Part shown: positions 22,602 through 26,065 of the stretch, one piece after another
How the letters are laid out: each line of letters starts with the position of its first letter
Position numbering within the stretch: the stretch's first letter is position 1
Assembly (NCBI GenBank): GCA_964545245.1
Contig: CAZJFC010000027.1
Span: 1 to 26,065 of the forward strand
Source of the DNA: CAZJFC01 sp964545245
GTDB lineage: Bacteria > Pseudomonadota > Alphaproteobacteria > Rickettsiales > 21-14-0-20-44-7
DNA: 26,065 nucleotides
Direction of reading: 5' to 3'
Made by a program: the position numbers and the translations under genes
The notes under the pieces: generated by a model
Seen by the model: the letters and a program-made list of their open reading frames with translations, nothing else
Told to the model about the DNA's origin: nothing
The model's database searches: none

Positions 22602-23435
22602 ATGAATAACCTTACAAAATCAAAATCCGGCCATTCTTTCGAGGTATCAAAACAGATTGATTCAAACGGTGCTGAATTTTGGTCGGCACGCCGGCTTGCC
22701 GGGATTTTACAATATGCGGAATATAGAAATTTCCTCCCTGTCATAGAAAAGGCTAAAACCGCCTGCTCTAACAGCGGCCACCAAATCGATGACCATTTCG
22801 TGCATTTCCACGAAATGGTGGAACTCGGCTCCGGCGCGAAGAGAGAAATAGATAGTTACAAATTATCCCGCTATGCCTGCTATCTGATTATCCAGAATGC
22901 TGACCCTTCAAAAGAAATAGTTGCCGCCGGACAAACATATTTTGCCGTACAAACCCGAAAGCAGGAAGTGAGTGAAGAAGAAACCGAGAACCGGAAAAGG
23001 CTGACACTCAGGGCGGAAATGAAAATTCACAATAAAAACCTCGCAGGCGTGGCGAAGGAAGCAGGGGTAATAAAACCTCTGGACTATGCAATTTTCCAAG
23101 ACCACGGATATAAAGGACTTTATGGCGGTATGGGACAGAAAGATATCCATATGCAGAAGGGCTTAAAGAAAAGCCAGCAAATCTTAGACCATATGGGCAG
23201 CACGGAATTGGCGGCTAATTTCTTCCGCGTAACCCAAACCGAAGAAAAACTTCGGAGAGAGAATATAAAAGGCAAAGCGCAGGCCAACCAAACACATTAC
23301 GATGTTGGCGCAAAAGTCCGGAAGACAATAAAGGAATTGGGTGGAACCATGCCGGAAAATTTACCGGTAGCCGACAATATACAAAAAATCGAGAGGCAGG
23401 AGAAAAAACGCCTTGCCAAAAATAATGACAAATAA
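22602..23435 (+). CDS. dinD: DNA damage-inducible protein D-like
   Basis: This 277-aa protein matches DinD along its full length (E. coli about 274 aa): GAEFWSARRLAGILQYAEYRNF (24-45), the NSGHQIDDHF block (57-66), LSRYACYLIIQNADPSKE (88-105) and AAGQTYFAVQTRKQE (107-121). The N-terminal part is BRO-N-like, a fold also found in phage antirepressors. In E. coli DinD is SOS induced and inhibits RecA-mediated strand exchange in vitro; that role is inferred here. I see no LexA box of the CTGT-N8-ACAG or GTTC-N7-GTTC kind upstream. The gene appears richer in A/T than its neighbours and its end overlaps rlmN, which suggests acquisition by transfer. Confidence 0.9.
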   Translation: MNNLTKSKSGHSFEVSKQIDSNGAEFWSARRLAGILQYAEYRNFLPVIEKAKTACSNSGHQIDDHFVHFHEMVELGSGAKREIDSYKLSRYACYLIIQNADPSKEIVAAGQTYFAVQTRKQEVSEEETENRKRLTLRAEMKIHNKNLAGVAKEAGVIKPLDYAIFQDHGYKGLYGGMGQKDIHMQKGLKKSQQILDHMGSTELAANFFRVTQTEEKLRRENIKGKAQANQTHYDVGAKVRKTIKELGGTMPENLPVADNIQKIERQEKKRLAKNNDK

Positions 23436-24513
23436 AACCAACATCATCGGCATCCCGCGTGAGGAACTCGGCCAAAGGCTCGAAGCTCTCGGCCTTGAGA
23501 AATTCCGCCTGAAACAGGTCTGGCAGTGGGTTTATTTCCACGGTGTGACCGATTTCGAGAAGATGTCCAACATCTCGAAACCCTCCCGCCAGAAGCTTGC
23601 CGATAACTTCTACATTGGCCGCCCCACCGTTTCGCGTGACCTCAAATCATTCGACGGCACGCGCAAATGGCTCCTCAAATTTGAAGACGGCAACGAGGTG
23701 GAAACCGTACACATACCGGAAGAAGACCGCGGGGCGCTTTGTGTTTCCTCGCAGGTTGGATGCTCCCTCACCTGCACTTTCTGCCATACCGGCACGCAGA
23801 AAATGGTGCGCAACCTCACCGCCGCTGATATTATCGGCCAGTTCATGGTCGCGCGCGACGCAATCGGCGAATGGCCCTCACCTTCCGAAAACCGCATGAT
23901 CTCCAACATCGTGATGATGGGCATGGGCGAGCCACTGCTCAATTATGACAACGTAAAAACCGCGCTCAAAATCGTTATGGACGGCGAAGGAATAAAACTT
24001 TCCAAGCGCCGCATCACCCTTTCCACCTCCGGCATTGTTCCCCTCATCAAACAATGCAGCGAAGACCTCAACGTCAACCTTGCCATCTCCCTCCACGCAG
24101 TGCGTAACGATTTGCGCGATGAGATAGTTCCCATCAATAAAAAATGGCCGATTGAGGAACTTCTCGCCGCCTGCCGCGGCTATTATAACGGCAAGGAGCA
24201 AAGCTTCCGCCAGATTACGTTTGAATACGTGATGCTAAAAGGCATCAACGATTCGCTTGAGGACGCGAAAGAACTGGTGCGGCTCCTGAAAGGTATGCCA
24301 GCGAAGGTAAACCTCATCCCGTTCAACCCGTGGCCGGGCACTAAATATGAATGCAGCGCCCCCACCCAGATTCAGGCATTCTCACAATATATTTTCGATA
24401 ACGGCCTCGCCGCCCCCATCCGCACCCCGCGCGGGCAGGACATCATGGCTGCCTGCGGCCAGCTCAAGAGCGAAAGCGAGAAACAGCGCAAGGCAAGTGG
24501 CGCGGTCAGCTAA
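23425..24513 (+). CDS. rlmN: Dual-specificity 23S rRNA/tRNA methyltransferase
   Basis: RlmN is a radical SAM enzyme that methylates C2 of A2503 in 23S rRNA and A37 in some tRNAs. The 362-aa sequence has the [4Fe-4S] ligands C113, C117 and C120 (CSLTCTFC), the GMGEPLLN block (166-173) and the methyl-carrying C344 in MAACGQL; C106 matches another conserved Cys. It begins with ATG at 23425, inside the end of dinD (11-nt overlap). That ATG has no Shine-Dalgarno, whereas an in-frame TTG at 23413 has AGGAG about 10 nt upstream and would add four residues. Translation is probably coupled to dinD. Its stop overlaps the stop of the opposite pseudopilin gene. Confidence 0.96.
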   Translation: MTNKTNIIGIPREELGQRLEALGLEKFRLKQVWQWVYFHGVTDFEKMSNISKPSRQKLADNFYIGRPTVSRDLKSFDGTRKWLLKFEDGNEVETVHIPEEDRGALCVSSQVGCSLTCTFCHTGTQKMVRNLTAADIIGQFMVARDAIGEWPSPSENRMISNIVMMGMGEPLLNYDNVKTALKIVMDGEGIKLSKRRITLSTSGIVPLIKQCSEDLNVNLAISLHAVRNDLRDEIVPINKKWPIEELLAACRGYYNGKEQSFRQITFEYVMLKGINDSLEDAKELVRLLKGMPAKVNLIPFNPWPGTKYECSAPTQIQAFSQYIFDNGLAAPIRTPRGQDIMAACGQLKSESEKQRKASGAVS

Positions 24514-25226
24514 ATCTTATCCTCACGCGTTGGGTACCAGCGGAAATTACAGAAGCTGGTGGTCGAGGTAAGATAGTTATAGCAATTCAGCCCGGTAGTA
24601 TGCTCGGTTGCCGTGAAAACCCCGGTGGTGGCAACGGCATCATCGAGCTTCTGGTCGAGCAGCCTTGTTTCCGTCGGCGGCAGCGATGAAACGAAATAAC
24701 GCGCATACTGCCCCGAGACTAAGTCCACCTGATATGAAACACCCACCTTATCGGTAGTAAACCCCTGGTCATAATATGCTCTCAGATTTGCAAAAACCGG
24801 CATTATAACCCCCGCGAGGTTCCTGTATTCATTATCCTGCGTGCCGCCGGTGCATGAAAGCGGTGAATATGGCGCGAAATTGCCCTCAATCATTCCGGTT
24901 TTGCTCATATGCCCCCAGACCTGCGTTGACTCTATGCCCGAAAATGCAGCACTGGAGGCGTTGCAACCTGCGCCATCCAGATATTTGTTCCCGTTGCCCG
25001 GAGGGGAAAGCTGTGAAGAATCACCGGGTTCAGAGCCATATAAATTACGGAAGCCCTGCGTTGCCGTACCGTATTTCTGTAGCTTCACCACATATCCATG
25101 CAACCGCGCGCTTTTGATTACGGCATCACTGGCAAGGATCCCCGCTACCAGCAACCCGAAGATCACCAGCACCAGCGCCAGTTCAATCAGTCCGAAACCA
25201 CGGTTTCCAGCGTTTATATTTCGCAT
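24510..25226 (-). CDS. Type II/IV pseudopilin-like protein
   Basis: This 238-aa protein has a short basic leader and the prepilin peptidase site NRG|FGLIELALVLVIFGLLVAGILAS, with cleavage after Gly10 and Glu15 at mature position +5. The hydrophobic helix runs to about 40, and the globular domain follows with Cys pairs (for example around 86 and 124, and 216 and 224). Family members are minor pilins or pseudopilins of type IV pili and type II secretion systems. The Shine-Dalgarno GGGGTAGG sits about 10 nt before the ATG. The terminal 4 bp overlap rlmN, each stop codon lying partly within the other. It differs in sequence from the larger pseudopilin at 17226 except in the leader and helix. Confidence 0.8.
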   Translation of the reverse strand: MRNINAGNRGFGLIELALVLVIFGLLVAGILASDAVIKSARLHGYVVKLQKYGTATQGFRNLYGSEPGDSSQLSPPGNGNKYLDGAGCNASSAAFSGIESTQVWGHMSKTGMIEGNFAPYSPLSCTGGTQDNEYRNLAGVIMPVFANLRAYYDQGFTTDKVGVSYQVDLVSGQYARYFVSSLPPTETRLLDQKLDDAVATTGVFTATEHTTGLNCYNYLTSTTSFCNFRWYPTREDKI

Positions 25227-25298
25227 ATGGCTAACCTACCCCAATCCGGTAAAAATAATACTAAATCCTTCCGGTTAGGGCGAGGCGGAATTTTATTA

Positions 25299-25316
25299 TT
25301 GATTTTAGAAAATCAA
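25299..25316. promoter_or_regulatory. Palindrome between divergent pseudopilin and unknown gene
   Basis: TTGATTTT-AG-AAAATCAA is a perfect 8-bp inverted repeat with a 2-bp centre, in the 125-bp divergent region. It may be an operator serving one or both genes. AT-rich composition lowers the weight of the observation. Confidence 0.35.
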
Positions 25317-25351
25317 AACCATATCCTGTTTACTTTCATTAATGGTTAGTG

Positions 25352-25996
25352 ATGAGTTGGATACCAAGAAGTATAAGAAATTTATATAGCCGCATTGCCA
25401 ACCCTGACGCCTATGTTTTCCGTAATTATAACGAGATCATGGCCACACTTGCCCGGCTAAAGGATGGTTGGTTCATCAATGGCTTCAGCTATAGCTACGC
25501 CGATGGAAAGGTGATTATTTCCGCACGCGGTGAAAGCCACGCCCTCGTCCTGAGGGAATCTTTCAGGCAATCCGGCTGGAACCTTCCTATCAGCGTCAAT
25601 GGCGATAAGGTTATAATTGAAACCTATGATGATAAAACGCTTAAAGCCATCAATATTCGCCCGGCCATACAAACCATAGAGCACAAGGATGCGCCGCCGG
25701 AAACCCATCAATATACGGCATTCAACCAGAACGCTGCTATCGCGGCGCTTAACGGCCCCCAATTAAACAGGTTCACGCACAACCTGAAAAAAACAATCCT
25801 GCATGCGGAGAAACTCCTTCCCCATATTAAATTAACACCGGCGGATAACGCAGCTAAAGTTACCGAAGCCCCCTCGGAGCAAGCTGCTGCCTTGCCTGAT
25901 AATAAACCTGAAAACACGCCTATAGGAGAAAACCCCTCACGTGCCGTCAGCCCAGATAAGAGCGAACCATTGACCGGACTTGTGGTGGCAAGGTAA
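25352..25996 (+). CDS. Hypothetical protein with disordered C-terminus
   Basis: I do not recognise this 214-aa protein. It has no signal peptide or membrane segment. Residues 20-110 look folded, with alternating strands and helices (DGWFINGFSYSYADGKVIISA, NGDKVIIETYDD). From about 150 the sequence is rich in Pro, Ala, Glu, Asn and Ser and is probably disordered. The ATG at 25352 and a GTG one codon earlier are both possible starts; neither has a Shine-Dalgarno. It is divergent from the pseudopilin gene and shares its 125-bp upstream region. Codon use looks like that of its neighbours, so it is probably a real gene, perhaps a lineage-specific one. Function cannot be inferred. Confidence 0.65.
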   Translation: MSWIPRSIRNLYSRIANPDAYVFRNYNEIMATLARLKDGWFINGFSYSYADGKVIISARGESHALVLRESFRQSGWNLPISVNGDKVIIETYDDKTLKAINIRPAIQTIEHKDAPPETHQYTAFNQNAAIAALNGPQLNRFTHNLKKTILHAEKLLPHIKLTPADNAAKVTEAPSEQAAALPDNKPENTPIGENPSRAVSPDKSEPLTGLVVAR

Positions 25997-26010
25997 CCTC
26001 TGCCCTAATG

Positions 26011-26065
26011 TGTCATTGCGAGCGAACAACGTGAGCGCGGCAATCCAGACTGGATTGCTTCGTCG
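26011..26065. repeat. Interspersed palindromic repeat, copy C (cut by window edge)
   Basis: The sequence starts with TGTCATTGCGAGCGAAC, as copy B does, and contains the perfect inner pair GCAATCCAG-A-CTGGATTGC. The right arm lies beyond the window. It begins 14 bp after the stop of the unknown gene. Confidence 0.8.

Noticed and set aside
1..26065. tRNA, rRNA, CRISPR array, prophage or insertion sequence
   Set aside because: I saw no tRNA-like cloverleaf, rRNA signature, evenly spaced repeat array, transposase or phage structural gene. The xerD gene is housekeeping, not an integrase.

Overview
The window looks like chromosome of a free-living or host-associated alphaproteobacterium of moderate GC (my impression is about 50%; not computed). 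The best markers are a CobS-CobT pair of the aerobic cobaltochelatase type beside bolA and rpmB, an aroK-aroB block followed by a small conserved alphaproteobacterial-type protein, a phasin, an IalB-like secreted protein next to rlmN, and an alphaproteobacterial-style HisKA kinase. I cannot name the genus. Type IV pilus retraction ATPases, pseudopilins and interspersed palindromic repeats would fit a Micavibrio- or Rickettsiales-like lineage, but that is a guess.

Layout. 1-288: repeat-rich, gene-free. 289-2537 (-): pilU and pilT, coupled by a 1-nt stop/start overlap. 2639-3934 (-): exported TPR protein. 4118-6457 (+): membrane histidine kinase, then panB. 6458-6657: interspersed palindrome and a terminator. 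6658-7401 (-): phasin, with a promoter whose -10 box lies inside a perfect inverted repeat. 7647-9424 (-): aroK-aroB-small protein, overlapping genes in one operon. 9441-10343 (+): xerD, divergent from aroK by only 16 bp. 10345-13260 (-): long AsmA-family protein. 13367-13801 (+): ribosomal protein L28 with an unusual Lys/Ala/Pro-rich tail, its promoter and a terminator. 14030-16668 (-): cobS-cobT. 16721-16969 (+): bolA. 17031-17223: a strongly structured, unassigned RNA region. 17226-18650 (+): a large pseudopilin whose N-terminal codons are made of repeat elements. 18658-21696 (-): ankyrin-subtilase-autotransporter. 21956-24513 (+): ialB-like, dinD, rlmN. 24510-25226 (-): second pseudopilin. 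25352-25996 (+): unknown protein. 26011-26065: third copy of the interspersed palindrome, cut by the window edge.

How the genes work together. pilT/pilU and the two pseudopilins suggest a type IV pilus or related secretion machine whose parts are scattered. The TPR protein, AsmA-family protein and autotransporter add an envelope and surface theme. The rest is housekeeping: shikimate pathway, pantothenate, ribosome, 23S rRNA/tRNA methylation, chromosome dimer resolution and PHA granules.

Most worth a second look: (1) the structured RNA at 17031-17223, in which a CCCC strand can pair either with the base of the structure or with the Shine-Dalgarno of the next start codon; (2) an 8-bp tandem repeat between the candidate start codons and the pseudopilin core, where a unit change would shift the frame; (3) two mutually exclusive hairpins before dinD, one hiding its Shine-Dalgarno; (4) the histone-H1-like tail on L28; (5) the ankyrin-subtilase-autotransporter fusion.
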